The position numbers and the translations under genes are program-made. From Lepas anatifera (Eukaryota > Arthropoda > Thecostraca > Lepadidae), in NCBI GenBank assembly GCA_034440635.1, contig JAOTON010000333.1:1178001-1242000 (forward strand): DNA of 64,000 nucleotides. The letters run 5' to 3'. Position 1 is the first letter of the stretch. The number at the start of each line of letters is the position of its first letter. Positions 25,517 through 37,555 of this stretch are shown here, piece by piece. The notes below the pieces were generated by a model that saw only the letters and a program-made list of their open reading frames with translations, was not told the origin of the DNA and searched no databases.

Positions 25517-26432
25517 CTGCGGCCAACAGTTCCGACACTGGCGTTACGACCAGCGGACAGTCTGCAGCCAGCAGCTCCGACACTGATGTAACAATAACGG
25601 ACAGTCTGCGGCCGACAGTTCCGACAGTGATGTAACAATAACGAACAGTCAGCGGCCGACAGTTCCGACACTGATGTAATAATAACGGACAGTCTGCGGC
25701 CGACAGTTCCGACAGTGATGTAACAATAACGGACAGTCAGCGGCCGACAGTTCCGACACTGATGTAATAATAACGGACAGTCTGCGGCCGACAGTTCCGA
25801 CACTGATGTAATACTAACGGACAGTCTGCGGCCGACAGTTCCGACACTGATGTAATAATAACGGACAGTCTGCGGCCGACAGTTCCGACACTGATGTAAC
25901 AATAACGAACAGTCAGCGGCCGACAGTTCCGACAGTGATGTAACAATAACGGACAGTCAGCGGCCGACAGTTCCGACACTGATGTAATAATAACGGACAG
26001 TCTGCAGCCAGCAGTTCCGACAGTGATGTAATAATAATGGACAGTCTGCGGCCTACAGTTCCGACAGTGATGTAACAATAACGGACAGTCAGCGGCCGAC
26101 AGTTCCGACACTGATGTAATAATAACGGACAGTCTGCGGCCGACAGTTCCGACACTGATGTAATACTAACGGACAGTCTGCGGCCGACAGTTCCGACACT
26201 GATGTAATAATAACGGACAGTCTGCGGCCGACAGTTCCGACAGTGATGTAACAATAACGGACAGTCAGCGGCCGACAGTTCCGACACTGATGTAATAATA
26301 ACGGACAGTCTGCGGCCGACAGTTCCGACACTGATGTAACAATAACGGACAGTCTGCGGCCAGCAGTTCCGACACTGATATAATAACGGACAGTCTGCGG
26401 CCGACAGTTCCGACAGTGATGTGAAGACGAGC
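25497..26432. repeat. 44-bp minisatellite carrying copies of the sushi exon 16 acceptor
   Basis: About 20 tandem units of 44 bp. On the minus strand each reads GTCGGAACTGTCGGCCGCAG then ACTGTCCG: the acceptor plus the first codons of exon 16. Unit variants are CTGCGGCC/CAGCGGCC and CACTGATG/CAGTGATG. Because 44 is not a multiple of 3 and stops are rare on this strand, long chance ORFs (118-199 codons) cross it. Confidence 0.95.
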
Positions 26433-26669
26433 AGCCAGTCTGCACTCACAAGTTCAGCCTTTGATATAGTAATATTGTATACTATATTGTTTATATTACG
26501 ACTTACATACATACCGTTAATGTGGTTACAAAAATGTATCTGGTTAGATTACCAGACTCAATACACGACATCTGAGCGAAATTCTCGGAATTGAGAACAC
26601 ACCTAACATCACTGAAACAGCAAGGTGAGGCAACGCTTGATCATAAAATGAGTTTGGGAGCCAAAGTTG

Positions 26670-26760
26670 GTTCGTGCATGCCCTTAGCTCGACTCGTGGC
26701 CCTTCTGCAAGTTCTGCAGTGTCGCAGATTTGAGCCCTTCCAGAAGGGTAGGATAAGGCG
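26670..26760 (+). mobile_element. Possible tRNA-derived SINE head
   Basis: TTAGCTCGACTCGTGG (A-box-like) and CAGATTTGAGCCC (B-box-like) about 35 bp apart. No full tRNA structure. Confidence 0.3.
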
Positions 26761-26914
26761 CCCCTCACTGGTTTAGGCCTAGTTTAGCTACTCTTCTTTC
26801 TCTGCAATGGCATACGGTCTGGGCAGTTGGTGAGCCGTAAAGCAGCCAGCATTATCATATTCGATAGCCAAGGGGGTTGCCGGCTGGAGTGAATCTTGTC
26901 AGCATGGCTGCGGC

Positions 26915-27192
26915 CAGGGGCGTAGCCAGGTTTTCGCTAAGGGGGCGGCTCCCCGAAAAGAGCCCCCTGCGACAGCGCCAAAATGGCCCTGATGGGTAAA
27001 AAGGGCCCTGCTTGTTACATAACAGAGTGCTGAAGAGGGCTTAGGAGGGCCCTGTCTGGTATGAAATTTCAAATTTGGTCACAGAGCAAAGTGCGGGTGA
27101 GCCGAGCTTCGCGCGGCCCGTGTCCTCAGTGGGCCCTTCTGACCCTCAGGGGGGGCGGCTGTCCCTGCCCACCCCCCTTGGCTACGCCCCTG
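26915..27192. mobile_element. hAT-type MITE with 8-bp target duplication
   Basis: Ends CAGGGGCGTAGCCAGG and TTGGCTACGCCCCTG; flanking 8-bp duplication GCTGCGGC at 26907-26914 and 27193-27200. Same family as 18696-18884, in the opposite orientation. The right end lies about 30 bp from the donor of sushi exon 15. Confidence 0.87.
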
Positions 27193-27224
27193 GCTGCGGC
27201 GTTAGTTCCCCTCCGGCCACTTAC

Positions 27225-27407
27225 GGTCGCAGTTCAGAGGTGGCTCCGTCCAGCCAGTCTCGGTACAGGTGACCGTCTGCTGTGCCTCGCCTGTGGCGGT
27301 GACCAACCCCTCGGTACACAGGTACCCAGCCGCCGCCTCCAATTGGGCGCTGCCATCCCAGGTACGGTTCTGGCCTGGCGCTGCCTCGGGGGCGTCTCCG
27401 GTACAGG
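27225..27407 (-). CDS. CTLD-sushi gene, exon 15: sushi domain 10
   Basis: Acceptor CCTCTCCGGCAG, donor GTAAGT, 183 nt, phase 1-1. The peptide has CTGDAPEAAPGQNRT, AGYLCTEGLVT, TVTCTETGWTEPP and LNCD. It is a complete, GC-rich sushi exon. A hAT-type element (26915-27192) has inserted in the intron only about 30 bp past the donor. ORFs in the other frames here are shadows of this exon. Confidence 0.9.
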
Positions 27408-29159
27408 CTGCCGGAGAGGGCCGGTCTTAGGACACCCATACCGGCCGCCGCCTCAGGGCATAACAGCTGGACAACACGAGATGTTTGGTCATTTGGTTTG
27501 ACTGTTTCTTTTTTGTGACGAGGTCAGTAAACAAATTATAATGGTGCGTGTTGTGTTCAGGATGCTATTTGAAGACGAAATGATAAAACATTGTACTCCA
27601 ACAACTTCGATAAGGTGCAAATTTCTATTTGGCTTGAAAAAGTATGCACTAGTAAGCAATACAACCTAACAGCGCACCATACCCGGACTACAGTGCGACA
27701 TTCAAACCCACACAGATCGCAAACCAGCTCTCCAAACAGCGCCGAGTCAGCCCCCCACTGGTGACCTCTGGCTCCTTACTCGAACAACGGTTAAACGACT
27801 TCCACCGAATTATCTCGTTTTCATGGGCTTAGCTGCATTTATCTGTTCTAGCATTGCCAAAACTTGGCCGTAGGGACTAATCAGTGGATAACATTCCGCA
27901 CTCACACCGATGACGTAGGGAGTCGCTGTACGAACGCGTCGTGTGGACTGAGTCATTGTACACATACCGTTTAAAGTCAGCACCGATTCTCCTCGTGCGA
28001 GGCTGGGTTTTACCCGTCATCAGGTTTCGCCAGACGGTATACCTATGATGCTAGCTGCGTATCCCAACGTTAGATTCTGCAAAAGCTTATCTGCACTCGT
28101 GTTGATTTTCTTCCACGCTGCGAGAATCATTTCCGAGAAATACGATGACATAAGTGAAGACATTGACACACTTGGGTGGTTTTCCGTTGAAGACACATTC
28201 AAATATCAGTGTCATACAATTTTGAAGAAGTTGCTTAAAGGCAATGTGGCACCTTTATAACGTGATTTTAACTGAGATAGCCAAGTTGTAAGGCATTCCG
28301 GAAAACCCGGTACTCTATATATAATTTGTCTTGAAACTCAAAATTTCCATGCAGAAAAGCTAAAACTACCTGAAATGTACCCTACATGAAGCCTCAGCAG
28401 CAGGCTACAGTTGTCAGCGGTTGGTGTGACGACATATGCTGACGTCACAGTATCAGCCATGAAACCTTGAAGCGTATCGAATATGGTAGCGGTTACCAGA
28501 TCATGACATCATCCACAGGCACATATTTGTTTCTTTCCCTAGAGGAGCATCTTAAAAATCGAAATATTGAGTTTTTTGTACATTTTTCAGAAAAATCATG
28601 GACGCTTCCATAATTTTCGACTAAAAGTCCCTTAATTACATGAAATTCCAGGATTCGACCAAGATGCCATATTCCCTTTAAAATCTGAACCTGATGCCAT
28701 TACAAAATACATAGTGACCAGGCAGGACGCGTCCGAACGTCAACTCCGGCAAAAAGCCGCCTGTCCGACAGGGTATACATGCACGTGCAGGGCACACAGA
28801 TGGTCACAGCCGTGAAAATGTACAGCGAGCTTCCAGCGAAGATAAAACAACGCGGCCTCCCACGTTTCTACCAGCCACTGGGAAGATACCTCCTCGAACG
28901 TCAGCGATAGGGCTGTAGTGAATATGAGTGTCTGTGGGCCGGCAGCCCCGATAGTATTCATTGTCCGTAACTGTTATAAATGTGGATTATGTCGGTTTTA
29001 CATTATTGCATGACTTTGTGTAATGACATAATGTGACTGCTGTGACTCCTTATTCCTATTGTGATCTCGTTTGACTTGAGAAATCGGATAGCCGCATAAT
29101 GCATGAACATATAGCACGGTGTGTGATAAATAAATACATCAACGAATGAGCTGGCTCAC
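27408..29159. other. Intron between sushi exons 15 and 14
   Basis: No exon or TE end recognised. The 71- to 73-codon ORFs at 28.05-28.26 and 28.74-28.96 kb have no splice-consistent domain. Confidence 0.5.
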
Positions 29160-29336
29160 TGTCGCAGTCGAGCACGGGTCCGCCGCTCCATCCATCCTCC
29201 GTGCAGGTCAGCTCCTGCACTGTGCTGCCGTTCGCCGTCTGAATGCCCTCGCTGCTGCAGTTATAGACGGCGGTTGCGTTGGTCATGACGGAGACAGTCA
29301 CGATGTGCGGCAGGTTCACCTCCTCAGGCCTGCAGT
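29160..29336 (-). CDS. CTLD-sushi gene, exon 14: sushi domain 9
   Basis: Acceptor CCTCCCACAG, donor GTGAGC, 177 nt, phase 1-1. The peptide has CRPEEVNLPHIVT, TAVYNCSSEGIQ, ELTCTEDGWSGG and VLDCD, a complete sushi domain. The acceptor and the first exon bases are repeated many times in the upstream intron (29340-29670), giving several near-identical decoy acceptors. Confidence 0.9.
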
Positions 29337-29670
29337 CTGTGGGAGGTACGCAGTCAGCGGTACACACCGACTGTGGGAGGCACGCAGTTGGCGGTACTCA
29401 CAGACTGTGTGAGGTATGCAGTCAGTCTGTTGTTGGTACGCAGTTCACGGTTCCAAGTCTTTGGAAGATATACAGTCAGCGCTTCAATGTTGGTGGGAGG
29501 TACACAGTCAAAAGTACCCAGTCTGTGAGAGGTACACAGTCTGTGGAATATAGAGTCTATGGGAGGTACACAGTCAGTGATACACAGTCTGTGGGAGGTA
29601 CGCAGTCAGGGTATCAGTCTGAACGAGGTGCACAGTCAGGGTATCAGTCTGAACGAGGTGTGCGGTTGAT
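29331..29670. repeat. Irregular tandem repeat carrying copies of the sushi exon 14 acceptor
   Basis: Units of about 35-40 bp built on CAGTCTGTGGGAGGTACGCA. The minus strand reads TGCGTACCTCCCACAGACTG, identical to the exon 14 acceptor junction, most exactly at 29583-29610. Confidence 0.85.
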
Positions 29671-29937
29671 GCACAGTCTGCGGAAGGACTGCAGTCCAGT
29701 GTTTCTTTATTCCCATAGACCCAGCAGGGTTCTCCAAATAGATAACGAATCAAATGGTTAAAAATCAGCCGGCTGGATACTAGATTACCCGACTCTCATG
29801 GACTAGTGCACTCTAGTTCCAGCTACACCCCCAATGCACTTAATTTTCCCCAGGCATTCAGCCCCCCCCCCCACTCCCTACTCACCTCAACACTCCGGTA
29901 GTGGGTTCCGGAGTGGGTTCTGCACTTGACAGGGCTG

Positions 29938-30892
29938 GGCACCGCAAGGAGAGGGGTCTGGCGTCAACGCGCACAGAGGGGTCCTATGGTACCCTCCTGA
30001 TATATCAATATCCAAGAGGGCTAGAAAAACGCCCATTTGTGTGTGTGGGGGCAATTGTGTACATTATAGTCAAGTTTCATTGACCTAGGTTAACATCTTT
30101 AAGGTCAAGCGAGATAAAAACGGTAAATAGGTATGGGTCGTGCTGGAGACATATTGGGAACTTCTCTGATTAGGCTAAACAAGCCGAGAAGACACTATAA
30201 ACGGGTTAAGGTCAAAGCTAGGAGGCCCCACACAATATTCTCGAAAAGTTTGACGTCAAAGGTATTCAAGGTGATTTAGGGCGTAACAATGACTATTTTA
30301 ACAGGAGCAAAGAAATCTAACTTAGTTCCTACTGTTTCCCATCCTACTGTTGACCGTGGAAAACAGTAGGAATATGATATATTTCCCATAGGCTACAATA
30401 TGAATGGCCCTATAGCAGCCTCTGTGAGGTAAATGAGGATTTGGCCTTTAAAAAGAAGACCTTTGACCTTGACTTTGACATTGAAAAGTATTAACCATGA
30501 AGTCATTGCATAACATGCGTCATAGTCAATAATGCCATCTGACCAGAATACTGGGGTTAATAACCTTAACCTGGGAATTTTGACTTTGACCTTCATGTGG
30601 AGTGACCTTGACATATAACCCGATCATATGACGTTGTAACGTCACCACTGGGTCTACAGTGCAGGTGAACTAGTGCCACAGAGAGATTGTGGCGGTTTTA
30701 AAATATAGGACTTATTTTGAAAGCCTATAAGATAAGACAACTATGCACCGATTTCAACATTTCTTCACCAATCGACGCGGCCATCAGTTCTCTCAAACGT
30801 ATCCAAGTAGAGTTTTCCGGTGGTGAATGGTTCTCCGGTCACCCCAGAAAAATAGGTGGGGGGCATTTTAGGACCCCCTACTGCGCGTGTTC
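29938..30892 (+). mobile_element. Family B element
   Basis: The left part reads AGGAGAGGGGTCTGGCGTCA and the right end CCCTACTGCGCGTGTT. The interior matches the copies at 4.9-6.5 and 47.5-49.5 kb, for example the stretch around 30440-30560 with many TGACCT hexamers. The left terminus is decayed. Confidence 0.7.
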
Positions 30893-31412
30893 ACAGAGGA
30901 CACCAACTCCCACCTAGCCACAAACAATGGACTCTATCGTACCAAGGAAAAGGTAGCTTTCGCTTCTGCACATACATAGAAGCAATGATATATAGCATTT
31001 AAACAAACAAAACATTATACATTACATTATATATAAAAACATAACAGATACATTATATATTATTATTATAATTATTAATTATTATTATTATAGCATTATA
31101 ACAAAAAATTGTCTGGCATGTGGTGTTTCATAAGGCCTTATCGTCGTCCTCAACTTGATATTGGAACCGATATGGTCCTGAAACCGGTAATAGGTAAAAA
31201 CAAACAGTCACAGGCTTTGCCCTTTAATAACACCTCTGACAGAAATAACCTTCTTTCTCTTTACCTAGCAGCAATTCGCACCTTACATAGTCCGGCTCTA
31301 GCGCGCTGTGATGCTTTAGGTTCGGAAGAGCACTGCGTTACATATCCGCTCCGGCGCGTGACGGAGCCGTGACCACTCTCGTGATCACGTGATCACTCGT
31401 GCAGCGACTCAC

Positions 31413-31589
31413 GGGAGCACTCTGGCACGCACTCGCTCCAGCCGCTGGCCGTGCAGGAGGAGGTGTAGGATGTGGCGTTCCAGGGCAGCTGGAACTGGTC
31501 TCGGCAGAGGTACTCCACCTCCTCGTCTCCGAGCGTCCACTGCACCGGGTGCATGGACGCCGTGCCGTTCGGAGGCACCTGGTTACACA
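31413..31589 (-). CDS. CTLD-sushi gene, exon 13: sushi domain 8
   Basis: Acceptor CGGTGTTTCAG, donor GTGAGT, 177 nt, phase 1-1. The peptide has CNQVPPNGTASMHP, EVEYLCRDQFQLP, TSSCTASGWSEC and VPECS. It is a full sushi domain with one extra cysteine straight after the Trp (GWSEC), as in domain 6, which hints that domains 6 and 8 share a local disulfide variation. Confidence 0.9.
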
Positions 31590-32928
31590 CTGAAACACCG
31601 TGTCGAATAGCGGCGGTGAATTCACTGTGCTGATGCTGGAATAAGAGACAGCATTGTGCAGGGGATACAACCAGATTTGTGCTAGTTTCATGTCGAGAGC
31701 TGACATCTGAGATTTATGCATTTTAATGCAGAAGTATCAGACTTTTTGGGAGTCTGAAGCTGGCAGAAGTGGCTAGGGCATTTCGCTTCGAGGCAGGCAC
31801 CGTGAGGTTTAACTGCTGTCAGGATAATTTTACTGGCCACCCCCGGAAATAAATCACTCACGCTAGAAAATAGCCAACAGACCATACCCTTTCTCTTAAA
31901 CCAGGGTGGCCATTTAAACCCTAACATGCCAGTTGTGTTTTATATCATACAACAAACTAGATTCGTTTTAAATTTTGATCTCTACTATATTCTTTATACA
32001 GGGTATTTCAGAAAGAATGATGTTTTTTAAATGTTCAGTAAAGTACTAAAAATCCTTCAAATCCGTCCACAAAACGCTCATTTTAATGGCAAATTGTAGG
32101 AAATTTTTATATAAACATGTTCCATTTGAATCAAATATTTTCCCCCGTCTTAAATGTACCCGGAAAATTATGCAAGATACATAATATATGCCCGATTATA
32201 TTTGATAACACGGAACTGGCAGCACTCCATAAAGGTTTTAGCACACAAAAATGGCACGTGAGCATGCACATCAAGACACAAGTTGCAATATTACTACAAG
32301 TTTAAAGTTTTTGGCTCAAGCTCCATTTGACTCATTGGCTTACCTTCCATATGAATGACTGGATGCGGCGGACACAGCGCAAAAGACCTCACTGTTCAAC
32401 GTAGAACAAGGGACATGGACCAATTGGGGATTGCTTGCTTGGACGCGGGCTTTCCTATGCTTGAGAGGTGTGTTTTTTAGAATTAATTTCCTGAGGCAAA
32501 GTGCGTGTGGACTGTGATGTACCATAGTGAGGATGTAATGTATCCAGTGTCATTGGCGTGATACTTGTCACGTGATACGCGCATGATTTCTTCTAGAATT
32601 TTTGGTGAAGGCAAAAAAGACCGCATTTTCTACTCATTTTTAAGATTACTTTGAACTAGCAAAAATATAAAAACAGCTATCAAAATACGAATAATCGTAA
32701 ATGTCCCAAAATTCGCTTTCGATTGATATGTACATCATACCACAAAAACCTATTTATAACTGCATTATGATCAATTAGAAAATAGCATTCTTTATGAAAC
32801 ACCCTGCATAAGCATATTTGGGCGATCAAACTTCATACGGAAACCTACATGAACAATCAATGACACCAAAATCGAGTTGAAAACCCATACCTGTCGTCCA
32901 TAAATGACCGCATGCTGCGGGCGCTGAC

Positions 32929-33123
32929 CTGTGCAGGGCAGGACTTCAGAGACGTTCCAACCGCCGATGTCACAGACCACAGTCTGCACCTCAAGCAATG
33001 TGTCCTCTGTGGCCGTGCCCGGGTTGCAGGTCAAGGTCACCACCGCGCCAAAGATGTTGTTATCGCTATAGTCCCAGGTCAGAGTGCTATTCCAGGTTCT
33101 GAGGTCCGGCAGCGGGGCACACT
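32929..33123 (-). CDS. CTLD-sushi gene, exon 12: sushi domain 7
   Basis: Acceptor GTTTCTCTAG, donor GTCAGC, 195 nt, phase 1-1. The peptide has CAPLPDLRTWNST, VVTLTCNPGTAT, TVVCDIGGWNVS and VLPCT, a complete sushi domain. The acceptor lies next to the 52-bp repeat array at 33140-33610, and part of its pyrimidine tract matches the repeat unit. The donor GTCAGC is weaker than those of neighbouring exons. Confidence 0.85.
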
Positions 33124-33139
33124 CTAGAGAAACGGCACA

Positions 33140-33610
33140 GGGAAGAGGACACGTCAGTCAGCCTGCCACATCAGAGCACGCACACTGGAGAAGCGTCAGA
33201 TGGACCGGCGGACACGTCGGTCTGAGAGCCAGACCAAAGGTCATGTCAGCCTGAGAACCAGGGCAGATGACACACGTCACGGCGGGAGGTAGGAGGACAC
33301 GTCAGAACGAAAACCAGAGCAGATACTATACGTCACGGGAGACGGGAGGACACGTCAGCCTGAGAACCAGAGCAGAGGTCACACGCCATGGGAGACGGGG
33401 GACACGTCAACCGGAGAACCAGAGCAGAGGACACACGTCACGAGAGACGAGAGGACAAGTCAGTCTGAAAAATAGGACAGAGGACATACGTCACGGGAGA
33501 CGGATGGACTCATCAGAATGAAAACCAGAGCAGATACCACACGTCACAGCAGACGGGAGGACATGTTGGCCTGAAAACTAGAGCAAAGGACACAAGACAC
33601 GGGGAAGAGA
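33140..33610. repeat. About 52-bp minisatellite next to sushi exon 12
   Basis: Roughly 8 diverged units based on ACACGTCACGGGAGACGG and CCTGAGAACCAGAGCAGA. It adjoins the exon 12 acceptor; the exon's pyrimidine tract includes the repeat phrase GACGTGTCCTC (minus strand). Confidence 0.85.
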
Positions 33611-33734
33611 GAGGATAAGTCAATGCAAGCCATAGGGCATAACAACACACGGATTTTTTTGTTCGCTCTCCAGTTGGGACCTTCATCGCGCGCTGCCACG
33701 AAGTCATTCCCACCGCCAGTTCAACGCTACTCAC

Positions 33735-33926
33735 GAGGACAGCGGATGTCCTCCTCGCAGTGGGACCAGCCGTTATTGTCGCAGACGCTGGTGATGCTCT
33801 GCTGCTGCTCGTCGGTCAGCAGGCCTTCGGCGCAGTGGAAGATCAGGCTAGAGCCGAGCGTGCCATTGCCACGCTCTTCAGTGGACCCGATGGTGGTGTG
33901 GTTGCCCACCGGCGGGTTCAAGCAGT
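33735..33926 (-). CDS. CTLD-sushi gene, exon 11: sushi domain 6
   Basis: Acceptor CTGCGGCAG, donor GTGAGT, 192 nt, phase 1-1. The peptide has CLNPPVGNHTTIG, SLIFHCAEGLL, SVCDNNGWSHCEED and IRCP. There are five cysteines: the extra one follows the Trp (GWSHC), leaving one possibly unpaired or bonded outside the domain. It is only about 0.6 kb from the next exon, the shortest introns in the array being here. Confidence 0.88.
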
Positions 33927-33977
33927 CTGCCGCAGTCAGGTCCACGAGGGGAGCAGGATGTTAGTACGTGGTCACTG

Positions 33978-33997
33978 AGATAGATAGATAGATAGAT
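33978..33997. repeat. (GATA)n microsatellite
   Basis: About five GATA units in the intron upstream of sushi exon 11. Confidence 0.9.
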
Positions 33998-35104
33998 GCA
34001 TTCATTTACGACATAGTTGCAGCGAAATAACATCAGAGATCGGCACAATAGCCGCAGCCTAACTCTGGGTGCCTCTCTCTCATTGTACAGTCAATTACAC
34101 AAAGGAAAACATTTACTCATAAGCCTACTTATATCAATCAATATCGATCAATTTCATCGCTCTTCACTCGGCCACGCGCCGCCGGGGAGGGTCACCGTTC
34201 ATTTTTTCTAGTCGTTATTGATAATATTCGATGCTGCGCCTGGGCTTCTGGAGTGAACCGTTGTTGTCCCTTTTATGGTGAGAACCTATTTGTTTTTAAA
34301 TGGAAATTTTGAAATGGATGTGCTACTTCTACTTCTGTTTGACCCTTTAACCCCTTTCCATGAATGATGATATCTAATTTCTTGAGGCTGAGGCTGAGAC
34401 TGATATCTAAAAACTGAGGCTCCAGGCCAGTCTTCTTCATTTGCTGCACGTCTCTTTTGAAAACATACAATGCTGCAACCGGACAAACACTATGCACGAG
34501 ACACAACTGAATGGTTCTATCTAAAAAGGGAACAGTATTGAAATTTACGCACCCAGAGAGATATAAGTCCCAAGGCGCTTAAATTTCCTTCACTGGTTTA
34601 CACACTCACATCATTTTTAGTTATATTCATCCGATCATACTGTGCTTTGGGTACAAACAAATATGAAGATTGCTTTAAAAGCTAGAAGCAAAATAAGATC
34701 AGATAGTGTTTTTTCTGTCCGCTAACACGTAATGGGCCTTGCTGGCCGGCACATTCCGTAAAGCGGAGGTTGGGCTGAAGATAGATCACAACAATGTAAA
34801 TATTGAAGATAAGTCACAACAATGTTTGAGGGCCACTTGAATTAAATATGCGTTTCAGTTCCACGACTATCATTTTGTGTGGATAAGGCATGTATGTATG
34901 TACCTGGTAACACTTCTGTGAAGAGCGCAAGTCTCTATGGCCATTTTGACCCGTGGTTTTAGACTCAAAAATGATAATTTGTTTCGCGTTAACCATCATG
35001 TTTGAGTAAAGTGTCTCACAACTTCAGTATCGTTTTTAATCCCAGCAATACGACGGATTGGCTATTATCATAACTGGCGGGGCGTCCGGGTTTCTTTAAC
35101 TTGT

Positions 35105-36164
35105 TTAACATGCGCCCCGCTGGGGTTCCTTGTATGACGCGCCCCGCTGGGGGCGTTTTTCGCCCCTCTCCGTATCTCGTTCCCCACGACAGCTAAAGGA
35201 AAATTACGGGCGGCGTTAGAAAGCTCTTGACAAGACGAAAAAATTTTATAATGATAATTGCTATGTCAGGTCAATATTGAGGTCAGCATAGGTCAAAGAA
35301 GGCTCCATAGGCTTACAACAGAGCAGTGTACGTTTCCCTCTCTAGATCTGCCCTCAGGGGAGCGAGAGCAAATCTTTATGCATAATTGGATTACTCTCAT
35401 TGCGGAAAATCGAATGATGGCCTTGCTAGGTCTATCGAATGATCGAATGATGGCCTTGCGAATGACTATATGACCTTGCTAGGTCAAATAGTCAAAATAA
35501 CCTGACCATGAGCTAGGTCAGGGTTACATAGTAACCTGGTATGGTCATGTTGCATATTAATCGACTCCCCGTGACAATATAAGCACAATGCAAACAAAAT
35601 GAGAGCTTTATCTCAATTCAGTGAGAAGTTATTGGCAGAACAATCACTCTCTGCTCCCATGACCTGATATGACCTTCGAGAGGTCAGATACTCAAAATTC
35701 AACTTTATGGTCAAGATCGTGGTAAGAATAGACGGTTTGGGGATTTTCAGCTTTATCTATCCAGTATTTACTGAAAACGAGCTCATTCTATTTTTCACCA
35801 TAGACTTATAATGGGGTGACCAAAAAATTGACCCCACCTTAGGTCAAAAATATCGAAATTCCGCGATAGCAGATTTGTAGACCTTAATGACCTTACCATA
35901 TTGTGGAAGTTTCAAACTGATCGGTTTGCTAATGTTCCCTGGGCAATGCTTCAAACTCGTAATTTTTGGTTTTGAGGTCGGGCCACTTGACCCTGAATAG
36001 CTCCTTGACCTGACATGACCTCAACTGAAAAATTTGATCCGATGTGTAAAATCAATCAGGAATAAGGTACTCTAAGTTTCGTTGTTCTGCGTATCTTCGT
36101 TTCTGGGCTATTTGGGAAAAACAGGAGGGGGAGAATTTCGCCCCCCCAGCGGGGCGCGTGTTAA
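35105..36164 (+). mobile_element. Family D TTAA-ended element
   Basis: Begins TTAACATGCGCCCCGCTGG and ends CCAGCGGGGCGCGTGTTAA, so the ends are inverted repeats with one or two differences. About 1,060 bp, AGGTCA-rich, non-coding. It shares interior phrases with families C, E and F (pieces around 35730-35830 and 58490-58610). Confidence 0.8.
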
Positions 36165-36667
36165 AGGGAAGGGGCACCACGGACCTTTCAACTGGTTTCT
36201 TGCCAGTCAATGCCACAGGATGAGTGTTGATTTTTGTTTAGTTAAGGAGGTATGGTAACCCCCATCCCCAAGTCCGTCGCCTATAGCTATTTCCTAAGTT
36301 GGGCTGTACCCAGATTTCAGGGCTAGCTAGTGGTTTGTCCCTGAAGTCTAAGAGAGCGTCTTAGCTAAGGCAAGTCAGATCACAATCGGTTCAAATCCGA
36401 AGTGTTTCCGAATAATCCCCATCAATCTGTTTGCACGCTACGATCATCAATCCAAAGCCGATCCATACGAAAAATACAACTAAGTCAACAGAAAATGAAA
36501 CAAACTCCCTATCCAATTCCAAACCAGCCAAATTATCCGACTAGCCCAATCCAATCTCAATCCGATGTCATCCATAGATCGGATTGGATTGGAAATGCAT
36601 TCAGAGATCCAATCCATAACGCCCTCTAAGAGGCAGCACGCCCCCACTCTCAGCCGGCCCCGCTCAC

Positions 36668-36856
36668 GGTCACACGGCAGGATGTCCTGCTGCCACCCTT
36701 GAGAGGTGCAGTTGGCTGTTTGCTCGGAGGCCAGCGCGGCGGTACCGAGCCCCGGACTGCACGTGTAGGTCACCATGGTGTCCATCTCGGTGCTCTCGTC
36801 CCAGTTCGATGTGATGAGGTTCATTCCAGTGGTGTTTGGAGGCGAGCCAGTGCAAT
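36668..36856 (-). CDS. CTLD-sushi gene, exon 10: sushi domain 5
   Basis: Acceptor CACTGCAG, donor GTGAGC, 189 nt, phase 1-1. The peptide has CTGSPPNTTGMN, MVTYTCSPGLGT, TANCTSQGWQQ and ILPCD: a complete sushi domain with four cysteines, Trp and two sequons. The AG upstream is preceded by a weak pyrimidine tract, but the phase and the domain edges fit exactly. Confidence 0.88.
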
Positions 36857-37555
36857 CTGCAGTGCATGGAGTGTCGTGGTTAGCCGAAACGATGATGGCG
36901 TGTTGTCACCCCTTTTTACTTATTATAGATGTTCGTTTGTCTCGCAGTTTTGACGGTGTTTATCGGGGAAAAGTTTGCATACCTCAGGTTGAGGTTGGAA
37001 ATTTGGAGGTTAGAAGGTTTATAAGCTTCACTAGCCTGACAACCTGGACGAAGTCATGGACAGTAAAAGGATGTAATAAGATGAATACCATGATAGCGGC
37101 GTAATTGAGCACTTTGTAACACAAAGACAGATAGGATACTTAATCTCGCACGGAAAACTGCGATACGGAATTAGGCAGTAACACATATTTAACAGTTGAT
37201 CGTGCTGGAATCAGCACACTATATTTGACCTTTTAACGGCAAAGGCACCAGTTCGCTCTACAGTTCTTAGGAAGTCCTGCACTGTAAGTCTTACGCGAGA
37301 TTTTTGCTCTGTGACGGGATAAAGGCAATCAGTTTCCCACTTTTGTGGTCACGGCTGGGTCGGTTAGCACATTTATTGAGTAAAGTTCAGGATAGTGACA
37401 GACAAACTACAGCTAACGTAGACCGATGGGGATACAAATACTGTACTTTACTCTTTCCACGATTTTGTCACCTGCTCGCCTGAGCACAGTATAATTCAGT
37501 CGGCGCAACTTGTTTTAACTTGTGAGCCCGGTAGCGTTAATTCGGTGTTAGAGGT

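Noticed and set aside
25497..26432. CRISPR-like array
   Set aside because: Units are directly adjacent with no unique spacers, and the sequence is eukaryotic.
25459..26512. Overlapping minus-strand ORFs of 118-199 codons
   Set aside because: They run along the 44-bp minisatellite. The repeated peptide is the same DNA unit in rotating frames, and only the last 186 nt are a real sushi exon.
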